Of a DNA stretch of 64,000 nt, positions 7,978 to 17,391 are shown piece after piece; within the stretch, counting starts at the first letter, position 1, and each line of letters opens with the position of its first letter. The DNA is from Hymenobacter jejuensis. GTDB lineage: Bacteria > Bacteroidota > Bacteroidia > Cytophagales > Hymenobacteraceae. Position numbers and translations under genes: made by a program. Below the pieces are notes generated by a model. That model was not told where the DNA came from. It ran no database searches and saw nothing but the letters and a program-made list of their open reading frames with translations. The stretch is taken from contig NZ_CP040896.1 in the NCBI RefSeq assembly GCF_006337165.1, positions 3,162,001 to 3,226,000 on the forward strand. Direction: 5' to 3'.

Positions 7978-8418
7978 TTATAAAATGGTAGCTGCGTCGA
8001 AAGCGTTTTGCTGGGCGACGGAACTCGGTAGCTGGGTTCGGCGCAGCAGGGTGGCAATGTCCTTGGGCAGCTCCGCCACGGTAAGCGGGCGCTGGGGACG
8101 GGCCACTAGGTAGTACCGCGTATCAGCCCGGTCGTGGAGGCGGGTTTTGGTAAAGGAAAACAGACCGCGGCGGGCGTAGCGTGCAAATCCTTGGTAGCTG
8201 CCTTCGTCGGCTCTGGCTTCCGCTTCTGTTACCACCGGCGAATCGGCTTCTGGCAGCGTCAGGAAATACTGATGAAGCTCCAGCAGTGCTTCCTGCGAAG
8301 TGGCAACTGATTCGGGCAATATCCCGCCGCCAGAGGCAACGTGTAGAATACAGCCGTTGCTGTCCGTAGCGAACCAGTCGATATCCGCGTCTTCTTGGTC
8401 TATTTCGTCGATGCGCAT
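7978..8418 (-). CDS. hypothetical protein linked to methylmalonyl-CoA mutase
   Basis: A 146-residue soluble protein that I do not recognise. It is acidic at the start (MRIDEIDQEDADIDWFATD), has a glycine-rich HVASGGG segment, and contains an RYYLVARPQRPL motif near residue 105. Only 2 bp separate its ATG from the mutB stop codon, and the operon terminator follows it, so it is almost surely co-transcribed with and possibly translationally coupled to the mutase. It could be an accessory factor or an unrelated passenger. The sequence alone does not decide. Confidence 0.65.
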   Translation of the reverse strand: MRIDEIDQEDADIDWFATDSNGCILHVASGGGILPESVATSQEALLELHQYFLTLPEADSPVVTEAEARADEGSYQGFARYARRGLFSFTKTRLHDRADTRYYLVARPQRPLTVAELPKDIATLLRRTQLPSSVAQQNAFDAATIL

Positions 8419-8420
8419 TA

Positions 8421-10553
<2,133 letters not shown>

Positions 10554-10581
10554 GGCGGTGGATTGTGAGCTTTATTGTTAT

Positions 10582-10610
10582 TTATAAATTATTGATAATC
10601 AACTACTTAT
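10582..10610. repeat. AT-rich intergenic repeat copy (mutA-mutB spacer)
   Basis: Contains the perfect core TTGATAATCAA at 10592-10602, flanked by ATAAATTA and CTACTTAT. One of the best-preserved copies of the family. Confidence 0.65.
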
Positions 10611-10658
10611 GATAATTTCTTTGGTGATTATTAGCAGTGAATAATTTTTGAAGACCGT

Positions 10659-12446
10659 TTAGCGGCCCTGCAAACGGGCGAGCACGTCTTCGGTGCTGTA
10701 GCCTTGCACCGTAAATTCTTCAAACCCAAACAGGGCGATGGCTTCCTGCATGGTGGCCATGTCGGCGGTAAGCAGGTGCGGCGGAATAAAATCGTGGTCT
10801 TCCTTCGAGACGTGGCACACGACGCGGGCAAACAGGCCAAACTGATCGGGCGTCGCGTACATCAGCGTCGCAGCTTCGGGTGAGGAAAACAACACTGACA
10901 GCTTGCCATCTGGCGTGCGAGCGTCCAGCGCGGCCCGTTCCTCGGCTGGCAACAGCCGCAGAAACGACTCCAGAATCATCTGGTTGGTGTGCGGGCCCAG
11001 CAGCACGACTGCCGCCCGCTTATGCTTTTTTTCGCGGCGCTGAAAATGCAGGGCTGTTGCCAAGCGTAAGACTTCGGTAGGGTACGCGGCCCGGGTGGCG
11101 TCGAACTCGCGGCTGCGCAACAGCTTTTTGGGGTTGTAATCGAAGGTTTCGTTGGGGTCCTGAAAGCGGTTGGTCCCGACCACTACCTTTTCGCCGGTGG
11201 CAATATCTTTAAACTGCTGCTGCGCGACCACCAGCAGCTCTTGCATCATCAGGCCCAGCGCGCTCGGCATTCCGCCTTGCGCTTCGATGCGTTGGAACAA
11301 AGCCCACGCTTCCTGCGCCAACTGATCGGTAAGGGTTTCTAAATAATAAGAGCCCGCCGCCGGATCGGTAACCAGATCAAGGTGCGATTCTTCGCGCAGA
11401 ATGACCGACAGGTTACGGGCCAAACGGTCGGAGAAATCATTGGGCTCGTGAAACAGCTTGTCGAAAGGCGCCACGCTTACGGCATCGGCGCCGCCCAGCA
11501 CGGCAGCCATGGTTTCGGTCGTGACGCGCAGCAGGTTGGTGTACGGGTCGAGTGTCGTCTGGGACCAAGTAGCGGAACTGGCAAAGATGCGCAGCTGGCC
11601 AGCGGCTTCCACGGGCAGCCCGTAGGCGCAAAGTAGTGTGGCCCAGAGCTTTCGAAAGGCCCGCAGCTTCGCGATTTCCAGAAAATAGCTGGGGTTGACG
11701 GCTACATTTACTTGCATGGCCGCTGCTACCTCAGCCACGGAGAGCGCGCCGGTCGGTAGGCTGCTTAGGTAAGCCGAAGCCGCCGCCAATGCAAAGGCTA
11801 TCTGCTGCGTAGCCGTGCCGCCCCGGTTGCCGAAAAACGCGCCGTTTAGCGCCAGGCTGCGAAACTCGGGCATGTCGTGGGTGAGGGAAATGGCTTCCCG
11901 CAGCTCCGCCAGCTGATGGTGCAGGTCGGGCGCATGGTTGGTGACGGGGTCGCAGCGCAAAAAGCCGCGCAACACCGTGGCACCGGTAGCCAGCAGGCGT
12001 TTCACAAAAGCCCCCGGTGCCGTACGGATGGTATAGCCTACGTAAGCAGTGTCCAGTGGCAGGCGCTCGTGCAGGTATGTTAGGTCGAAGGCCGTGGCGT
12101 CCGTCAGCTCGAAATGGGCGCCGTCGGCACCGTTCGCGATTGCTTCCGCTGCCCGATCTATGAATGCACGTCCCGTATCGGATGCCCCTACGAAATGCGT
12201 GGGCACGTTCAGCCACGCATTGCCGGCAGCCCCAGTGCGTATTTGGGGCAGCGGCGAGGTGCCTAGGGCTTCCAGGGCTTCGCGGTGGTAGAAAGGCTGC
12301 ACGATGAGGCCATCCGGCAGTCGCCATTCCAACTCCGCCGGATCAGCGCCTTTCAGGTCGCGGCGGATGCGCTCCTGCCAGGCCGCGGTCGTCACGGGTT
12401 CGAACTCAGAAAAAGAAACGGGCACGGTGGGCGGCGTATCAGCCAT
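10659..12446 (-). CDS. mutA: methylmalonyl-CoA mutase small subunit
   Basis: 595 residues from the ATG at 12446. The beta subunit of the heterodimeric mutase: it has the same TIM-barrel architecture as MutB (TTAAWQERIRRDLKGADP, FGNRGGTATQQIAFALAAASAYL, DPAAGSYYLETLT) but a shortened C-terminal domain without the DxHxxG cobalamin motif, as is normal for MutA. It stabilises the catalytic subunit. The frame is open up to 12584, but the residues before 12446 do not resemble the family. A TATCTTTA element (minus strand, 12492-12499) lies about 45 bp upstream of the start and could be its -7 box. First gene of mutA-mutB-orf146. Confidence 0.95.
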   Translation of the reverse strand: MADTPPTVPVSFSEFEPVTTAAWQERIRRDLKGADPAELEWRLPDGLIVQPFYHREALEALGTSPLPQIRTGAAGNAWLNVPTHFVGASDTGRAFIDRAAEAIANGADGAHFELTDATAFDLTYLHERLPLDTAYVGYTIRTAPGAFVKRLLATGATVLRGFLRCDPVTNHAPDLHHQLAELREAISLTHDMPEFRSLALNGAFFGNRGGTATQQIAFALAAASAYLSSLPTGALSVAEVAAAMQVNVAVNPSYFLEIAKLRAFRKLWATLLCAYGLPVEAAGQLRIFASSATWSQTTLDPYTNLLRVTTETMAAVLGGADAVSVAPFDKLFHEPNDFSDRLARNLSVILREESHLDLVTDPAAGSYYLETLTDQLAQEAWALFQRIEAQGGMPSALGLMMQELLVVAQQQFKDIATGEKVVVGTNRFQDPNETFDYNPKKLLRSREFDATRAAYPTEVLRLATALHFQRREKKHKRAAVVLLGPHTNQMILESFLRLLPAEERAALDARTPDGKLSVLFSSPEAATLMYATPDQFGLFARVVCHVSKEDHDFIPPHLLTADMATMQEAIALFGFEEFTVQGYSTEDVLARLQGR

Positions 12447-12615
12447 AGCGATAGGGGGTGGAAACCTAGCAAATCGAAGAACAGACTGCCCTAAAGATAC
12501 CAGATTGGCCTTAGACAGCCGAAACGGGCTTGCTGATTCGAAACGCAGGCAGCAATTCCGCGCCGACTTTTGCATCCAACGCACCAGTTCTGAACCAAAT
12601 AATCTGAGCTGGGCT

Positions 12616-12623
12616 TACCTTTG
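12616..12623 (+). promoter_or_regulatory. Bacteroidota -7 promoter element
   Basis: TACCTTTG matches the TAnnTTTG consensus. It would give a leader of about 16 nt before the ATG at 12647. No clear -33 TTG at the usual distance. Confidence 0.45.
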
Positions 12624-12646
12624 CCAACTACCCAGCCCGTTTTTCA

Positions 12647-13408
12647 ATGCAATTCTTTCGTACCCGCGTCGCAGCTCTGAGCTTATTGGCTGCTGTAGCG
12701 CTCACCCCAGCCTGTCAGCGGGGTAGCTATGTAGCTAAGCCTGAGCTGGCTCCGGTTACGGCCCAGCCCGTCGGCAAATCCTACGCCGAGGACCCCAAAG
12801 TGGCCGCCGTCATCGAGCCCTATAAGCAGCGCGTAACCCAGCAGATGACCGAAGTAATCGGGACGGCACCCGTGGCCATCACCAAAAACAACGGCGAATC
12901 ACCCTTGGCCAACTTTGTGGCGGACATTCAGCGCGAACGGGCTTCCAAAGCGCTGGGCCAGCCTGTTGACGTTGGCGTGATGACCAACGGCGGCCTGCGC
13001 GCGGCCTTGCCCGCCGGCAACATCACGTTGGGCTCAGTATTTGAGTTGATGCCGTTCGAAAATGAGTTGGTAGTCCTTGATACGCCCGGCCCGGTTATGC
13101 AGCAGCTTTTTGACTACGCGGCGCATCTCAAAATGGCGCTTTCCAACGTTACCTATAGCGTAGGCCCGGATGGCAAGCCGGTCAACGTTCGCGTGGGTGG
13201 CAAGCCCTTCGAGCCGGCCCGTACGTACACCGTCGCCATCTCCGATTACTTGGCCGGTGGCGGCGATAACATGGTGTTCTTCAAGGCGATAAAGCCCCGT
13301 AGCACTGGCGTATTGTTGCGCAATGCCATCGCTGACCACATCCGCAGCCTGACCAAGCAAGGCAAGCCGATCGAAGCCAAAGTGGAGGGCCGCGTGAAAG
13401 TTATGTAA
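12647..13408 (+). CDS. 5'-nucleotidase C-terminal domain protein, probable lipoprotein
   Basis: 253 residues. An N-terminal signal (residues 4-20 hydrophobic) leads to Cys23 in LTPAC, an imperfect lipobox, so it is probably a periplasm- or surface-facing lipoprotein. The rest is the substrate-binding C-terminal domain of UshA-like 5'-nucleotidases: NNGESPLANFVADIQRERAS, GVMTNGGLRAALPAGNITLG, ELMPFENELVVL and ISDYLAGGGDNM. The metallophosphatase half is missing here and is encoded by the next gene, 108 bp downstream. Together they would form a split nucleotidase/phosphoesterase for periplasmic nucleotides or sugar nucleotides. Confidence 0.85.
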   Translation: MQFFRTRVAALSLLAAVALTPACQRGSYVAKPELAPVTAQPVGKSYAEDPKVAAVIEPYKQRVTQQMTEVIGTAPVAITKNNGESPLANFVADIQRERASKALGQPVDVGVMTNGGLRAALPAGNITLGSVFELMPFENELVVLDTPGPVMQQLFDYAAHLKMALSNVTYSVGPDGKPVNVRVGGKPFEPARTYTVAISDYLAGGGDNMVFFKAIKPRSTGVLLRNAIADHIRSLTKQGKPIEAKVEGRVKVM

Positions 13409-13438
13409 TCAGGTTTGGAAAGAAAGGATAATATTTTA

Positions 13439-13466
13439 TAAATAATTGATTGTTAATAACTTATAA
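13439..13466. repeat. AT-rich intergenic repeat copy
   Basis: Reverse-oriented copy, TTGATTGTTAA at 13446-13456 with AT-rich flanks (TAAATAA and TAACTTATAA), between the two halves of the split nucleotidase. Confidence 0.5.
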
Positions 13467-13516
13467 ACTAATCTACTGAATACGAAACATTGGCTAACCG
13501 CCACCATTTCAACAAC

Positions 13517-14443
13517 ATGAACCGTCGCGACTTCCTTAAAAATACTGCTCTTGGTGCCGCCAGTGTAAGCCTGCTCGGGGTGAGCCTGCCCGCAATGGCC
13601 CGCGATTCCAAGGGCGCCCGGCTTACCATCCTGCACACCAACGACATGCACTCGCGCATCGAACCCTTCCCGGAGGGTAGCGGGCAGTGGGCGGGCTTGG
13701 GTGGCATGGCCCGACGTGCCGCGCTGATTGAGCAGATCCGGCAGCAGGAGCCAAACGTGCTACTGCTCGATTCGGGCGATATTTTTCAGGGCACGCCGTA
13801 TTTCAACTTTTTCGGCGGCGAGCTGGAGTACAAACTCATGACCCAGATGGGCTACGACGCCAGTACCCTCGGCAACCACGATTTCGATAATGGTTTGGAG
13901 GGCTTGCAGAAGCAGCTGCCCAACGCCGGCTTTCCCTTTTTGATCGCCAACTACGATTTTTCTCAAACTATTTTGGCCGGCCGTTTTCAGCCCTACAAAG
14001 TATTTGAGAAAGCCGGGCATCGCATCGGTGTGTTCGGCCTCGGCATTGAGATGGCAGGCCTGGTATCCGACCGCAACTTTGGCGCTACCAAATACCTTGA
14101 TCCTGTGGCCACGGCCACGGACATGGTAGCCAAGCTTCGCGGCCCAGAGCGCTGTGACATGGTTATTTGCCTTTCGCACCTCGGCTACAAGTACGAAAGC
14201 GCCAAGATCGACGACCGCAAACTGGCGGCACAGGTAAGCGGCATCGACCTGATTTTGGGTGGTCACACCCATACTTTTATGGATGCGCCCGAGCCCATAG
14301 TCGGCCCCAATGCGCATCGCACGCTCATCAACCAAGTGGGCTGGTCGGGAATTAACCTGGGCCGTTTGGATTATTCTTTTGCCCATGGCACCCGGCAACC
14401 GACTGTAGCAAGCTCAGCAGTCATGCCCGTGCGCGCCGCCTGA
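13517..14443 (+). CDS. metallophosphatase half of 5'-nucleotidase, Tat-exported
   Basis: 308 residues from the ATG at 13517. An earlier in-frame TTG at 13490 would bury the signal. The N-terminus NRRDFLKNTALGAASVSLLG is a twin-arginine signal. The body is a calcineurin-like dinuclear metallophosphatase domain with the expected ligands: LHTNDMHSR, DSGDIFQG, LGNHDFDNG, CLSHLGY and GGHTHTFMD. It ends after this domain, where UshA continues into the domain encoded by the preceding gene. It is probably periplasmic and partnered with that lipoprotein. Separate export routes (Tat for the metal-loaded half, lipoprotein route for the other) are inferred from the signals. Confidence 0.9.
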   Translation: MNRRDFLKNTALGAASVSLLGVSLPAMARDSKGARLTILHTNDMHSRIEPFPEGSGQWAGLGGMARRAALIEQIRQQEPNVLLLDSGDIFQGTPYFNFFGGELEYKLMTQMGYDASTLGNHDFDNGLEGLQKQLPNAGFPFLIANYDFSQTILAGRFQPYKVFEKAGHRIGVFGLGIEMAGLVSDRNFGATKYLDPVATATDMVAKLRGPERCDMVICLSHLGYKYESAKIDDRKLAAQVSGIDLILGGHTHTFMDAPEPIVGPNAHRTLINQVGWSGINLGRLDYSFAHGTRQPTVASSAVMPVRAA

Positions 14444-14480
14444 CAAAAGCAAGCAATAGGGGGTTTTTTTCTCTCCTGAC

Positions 14481-14489
14481 TTTTCCACA
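14481..14489 (+). promoter_or_regulatory. DnaA-box-like 9-mer upstream of dnaA
   Basis: TTTTCCACA differs from the consensus TTATCCACA at one base, about 100 bp before dnaA. I saw only this one copy, in a T- and C-rich tract. It fits autoregulation better than an origin; weak. Confidence 0.25.
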
Positions 14490-14586
14490 TTTTTGTCTCC
14501 CTCCTGAAAAAACGGGCGCCTAAACGTCCGTGCCCGAACCCTTTTTCCCGCCCCAAGCACCTGTTGCTTTTGCACCTAATTGATTG

Positions 14587-16083
14587 ATGCTGAAGGATTG
14601 CCGAACCGTATGGGCCAACTGTCTTCGCGTCATCAAGGCAAATATTGGTGAGCAGAGCTACCGTACGTGGTTCGAGCCAATTGTGCCCGTACAGCTCCAC
14701 AATAACGTTTTAATCATTCAGGTGCCCAGCCAATTTTTTTATGAATGGCTGGAAGAGCACTATGTGGACGTACTCAAGAAGGGCATCTACCAGGAGCTGG
14801 GCCCGGAAGGTCGGCTGGAGTACTCGATTGTTGTAGACCAAGGCAATAGCCAGAACAAGCCCCGCACAGTCAACATTCCGACTTCGCGCAAGACTGCGGC
14901 GCCTTCGCCGGTGGCCAGCCAGGCCGCTGCCGTTGCGGCCGGCGCCATGACGGCTTCGGCCCGTAACGTGGCCGCCGCTGCCGCCGCTCCTGCCAAAGAC
15001 AACACCACGCTGCGGAATCCTTTTGAGGCGGTCAAGTCTATCGACCGGAATTACCTTAATTCGCAGCTCAACAATACGTATTCCTTCGAAAACTACATTG
15101 AAGGCGACTGCAATCGTTTGGCGCGCTCGGCGGGCTTGGCGGTGGCCAACAAGCCGGGCACGACGAGCTTCAACCCGCTGATGATTTACGGCGGCGTCGG
15201 GCTAGGCAAAACGCATTTGGTGCAGGCCATCGGCAACCACATCAAGGCCACCACGCCCGATAAGTTTGTGCTCTATGTGTCGGCGGAAAAGTTTACGAAT
15301 CAGTTCATTGAGAGCCTGCGCAACAACGGCGTGCAGGATTTTGCCAACTTTTACTTGTTGGTGGATATCCTGATTCTGGACGACGTGCAGTTTCTGTCGG
15401 GCAAGGACAAGACGCAGGAGATGTTCTTCCACATCTTCAACCACTTGCACCAAGCCGGTCGGCAAATCGTGATGACGTCGGACCGGCCTCCCCGCGACCT
15501 CAACGGCTTGGAAGATCGCCTGCTGTCGCGCTTTAAATGGGGTTTGACGGCCGATTTGCAAAGCCCTGATTTTGAGACGCGTATGGCCATCATCCAGAAC
15601 AAAATGGAGCAGGATGGCATTGATATTCCGCCGCAAGTGGTAGAGTATCTAGCGCATTCCGTCAATACCAACGTGCGCGAGCTGGAAGGCGTGCTCATTT
15701 CTCTGGTTGCCCAATCGAGCCTCAACCGGCGCGAGATCGACCTGGAAATGGCCAAACAGGCACTGCGCCACATCATTGAAGAAGTAGAGGCGGAAGTAAA
15801 CCTCGATTTCATTCAAAAAACTGTGGCAGAGTATTTTAGCATTTCAGTAGATCTGCTAAAAGCCAAGACTCGCAAGAAGGAAGTAGTAACGGCGCGGCAG
15901 GTGGCTATGTATTTTGCCAAAGAGCACACCAGCCATTCGCTCAAAAGCATTGGGCACAACTTCGGCGGCCGCGACCACAGCACGGTTATTCATTCCGTCC
16001 AGACGGTTTCGGACCTGATCGACAGCGACAAAAACTTCAAGCAGACCATTCAGGAGCTGCGCAAGAAATTTGCCGGTAAGTAG
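14587..16083 (+). CDS. dnaA: chromosomal replication initiator protein DnaA
   Basis: 498 residues. Domain I (CRTVWANCLRVIKANIGEQ..., residues 1-80) recruits helicase. An Ala-rich, presumably disordered linker follows (about 95-140). The AAA+ domain carries Walker A GGVGLGKTH near residue 201 and Walker B LILDDVQFL. The C-terminal helix-turn-helix holds the DnaA signature GGRDHSTVIHSV near residue 459. It opens the chromosomal origin. The ATG at 14587 is used; a TTG directly before it is in frame. The usual neighbours dnaN and recF are absent, as is common in Bacteroidota, so its position says little about where oriC is. A very long palindromic terminator follows. Confidence 0.98.
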   Translation: MLKDCRTVWANCLRVIKANIGEQSYRTWFEPIVPVQLHNNVLIIQVPSQFFYEWLEEHYVDVLKKGIYQELGPEGRLEYSIVVDQGNSQNKPRTVNIPTSRKTAAPSPVASQAAAVAAGAMTASARNVAAAAAAPAKDNTTLRNPFEAVKSIDRNYLNSQLNNTYSFENYIEGDCNRLARSAGLAVANKPGTTSFNPLMIYGGVGLGKTHLVQAIGNHIKATTPDKFVLYVSAEKFTNQFIESLRNNGVQDFANFYLLVDILILDDVQFLSGKDKTQEMFFHIFNHLHQAGRQIVMTSDRPPRDLNGLEDRLLSRFKWGLTADLQSPDFETRMAIIQNKMEQDGIDIPPQVVEYLAHSVNTNVRELEGVLISLVAQSSLNRREIDLEMAKQALRHIIEEVEAEVNLDFIQKTVAEYFSISVDLLKAKTRKKEVVTARQVAMYFAKEHTSHSLKSIGHNFGGRDHSTVIHSVQTVSDLIDSDKNFKQTIQELRKKFAGK

Positions 16084-16085
16084 TT

Positions 16086-16108
16086 TGTAAATATTTGACA
16101 ATCAAGCG
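16086..16108. repeat. AT-rich intergenic repeat copy, fused to the dnaA terminator
   Basis: TTGACAATCAA at 16095-16105 preceded by TTGTAAATAT. Its right half is also the left end of the long palindrome at 16100-16159, so the repeat and the terminator overlap. Confidence 0.6.
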
Positions 16109-16159
16109 ATTACGAAAAAGGCCTGCTGAACAGCAGGCCTTTTTCGTAATCGCTTGATT
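16100..16159. terminator. very long perfect palindromic terminator
   Basis: Perfect 29-bp arms (16100-16128 and 16131-16159) with a 2-nt loop, containing AAAAAGGCCTGCTG/CAGCAGGCCTTTTT. It separates the convergent dnaA and the 167-residue membrane protein gene and can terminate both. Confidence 0.9.
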
Positions 16160-16168
16160 AGGTACACC

Positions 16169-16672
16169 CTATTTCTTGGGCAGAGAATCGCGCAGCGGAA
16201 TATTGTAGGTAGTAGCGAAAGAATGAATCTGGTCGCGCAGGCGGGCTTTGCGTTTGGTGCCTTTCACCTGGCGCAGGCTGAGCGCGTACACGTTGCCATC
16301 TTTGAGGCGCACGCGCAGTTGTTGGGCCACCATGTCCAGCGATTCCATGTCTTCGGCCGCGAATACTTGCTTGGCCCGAAACAAGCCATTTTTGTGTACG
16401 ATGTAGCCTGGCGTAAACTCGAGGTAGCTTTGGGTGCCGAAAATAGGCGCGTTGTGCACCAACACGTATCCCACGTACACGAAGCTGAAAATGAGGAACG
16501 CGTAGTTGAGAAAGTAAAACGACTGCCGCATGCTGTCGTCGGCATCGTCGTGGGCCCACAGCGAAAACACGGTGTAGGCAATCCAAAGGCCTCCGATGAT
16601 GAGCTGCCCCCAAAAGGGAATGCGCGAAGTATTGGCGGGCTGGAGGCGAATGCGGGTAGAGGTGGGGGGCAT
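16169..16672 (-). CDS. membrane protein of unknown function, two TM segments
   Basis: 167 residues from the ATG at 16672; the frame extends to a TTG at 16702. Two hydrophobic segments at about residues 20-40 and 54-74 form a hairpin in the membrane. They are followed by a soluble C-terminal domain with alternating strands (YLEFTPGYIVHKNGLF, VRLKDGNVYALSLRQVKG) that could be a PH-like fold of the YcxB/bPH type; this is a guess from pattern only. It ends close to the shared terminator with dnaA. No functional assignment. Confidence 0.65.
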   Translation of the reverse strand: MPPTSTRIRLQPANTSRIPFWGQLIIGGLWIAYTVFSLWAHDDADDSMRQSFYFLNYAFLIFSFVYVGYVLVHNAPIFGTQSYLEFTPGYIVHKNGLFRAKQVFAAEDMESLDMVAQQLRVRLKDGNVYALSLRQVKGTKRKARLRDQIHSFATTYNIPLRDSLPKK

Positions 16673-16796
16673 AGAAGCAAATAACGGCCGGATAAACGAC
16701 AAAGTAAACGAAAAACCGGCAAGGCAGCGTGCTTTGCCGGTTCTAAGTCTTGGAGTCGAGTATCCGGGTTACAAAGTCAGCAACGGGCCGACCCCG

Positions 16797-17240
16797 TTAC
16801 ACAGATTGCGTCTGCTTCAGCGTGGCAGACGCCAGCTCCATTTCGGGTACAGCGCTAAGTAGCTGTGAGATAGGACAATGCGCTTTGGCATCTTCGGCAA
16901 ACTGCCTGAACTCTTCTGCTGAGAGGCCGTCCACTTCGCCTTCGGTGGTCAGGCTGATTTTGACAACCTTCGGCACGTCGCCGGAAGTGTCGAGACTGAC
17001 CTTCGATTCGGTGCGGATCTGCTTTACTTGTTTGCCCGCCTTGGTAAGCTGGCCGGTCAGGAACATGGTGTAGCAACCGGCGTGTGCCGCCCCAATAAGT
17101 TCTTCGGGGTTGGTGCCCTTTTGTCCTTCAAACCGCGCCCCTACCGAGTAAGGTGCGCTGACCGTCCCGCTTTGGGTGCTGATCGTGCCACTGCCTTTGA
17201 TGTCGCCGTTCCAAACAGCGTTACCGCGTTGATTGATCAT
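16797..17240 (-). CDS. osmC: OsmC family peroxiredoxin
   Basis: 147 residues, the usual OsmC length. The two redox cysteines are visible: the peroxidatic one in GAAHAGCYTM near residue 56 and the resolving one in AKAHCPISQL near residue 122. An Arg that stabilises the peroxidatic thiolate would be supplied in the GARFEG region. It reduces organic hydroperoxides in the cytoplasm with a thiol donor. The subgroup (OsmC rather than Ohr) is inferred from the N-terminal WNGDIKGSGTISTQSG pattern. Single gene, divergent from the GH3-like gene. Confidence 0.92.
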   Translation of the reverse strand: MINQRGNAVWNGDIKGSGTISTQSGTVSAPYSVGARFEGQKGTNPEELIGAAHAGCYTMFLTGQLTKAGKQVKQIRTESKVSLDTSGDVPKVVKISLTTEGEVDGLSAEEFRQFAEDAKAHCPISQLLSAVPEMELASATLKQTQSV

Positions 17241-17355
17241 AATTGAGAAATTTGAAGCGAAAGAATAGACAAGTACCTAAGGCAATACCGTTCGTACTTA
17301 CGTAAGGTTGCAACGACGGAAGGCGGCTCCCCAATAAGGCCGGCTACCGTTGTGC

Positions 17356-17363
17356 TACATTTG
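17356..17363 (+). promoter_or_regulatory. Bacteroidota -7 promoter element
   Basis: TACATTTG fits TAnnTTTG, 28 bp before the ATG of the GH3-like gene at 17392. Confidence 0.45.
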
Positions 17364-17391
17364 CCTCTTCTGGTTTTTTCTTTTTCCGTTT

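Noticed and set aside
14444..14586. oriC next to dnaA
   Set aside because: Only one near-match to a DnaA box was seen, with no AT-rich unwinding region or box cluster. dnaA is often distant from oriC in Bacteroidota.
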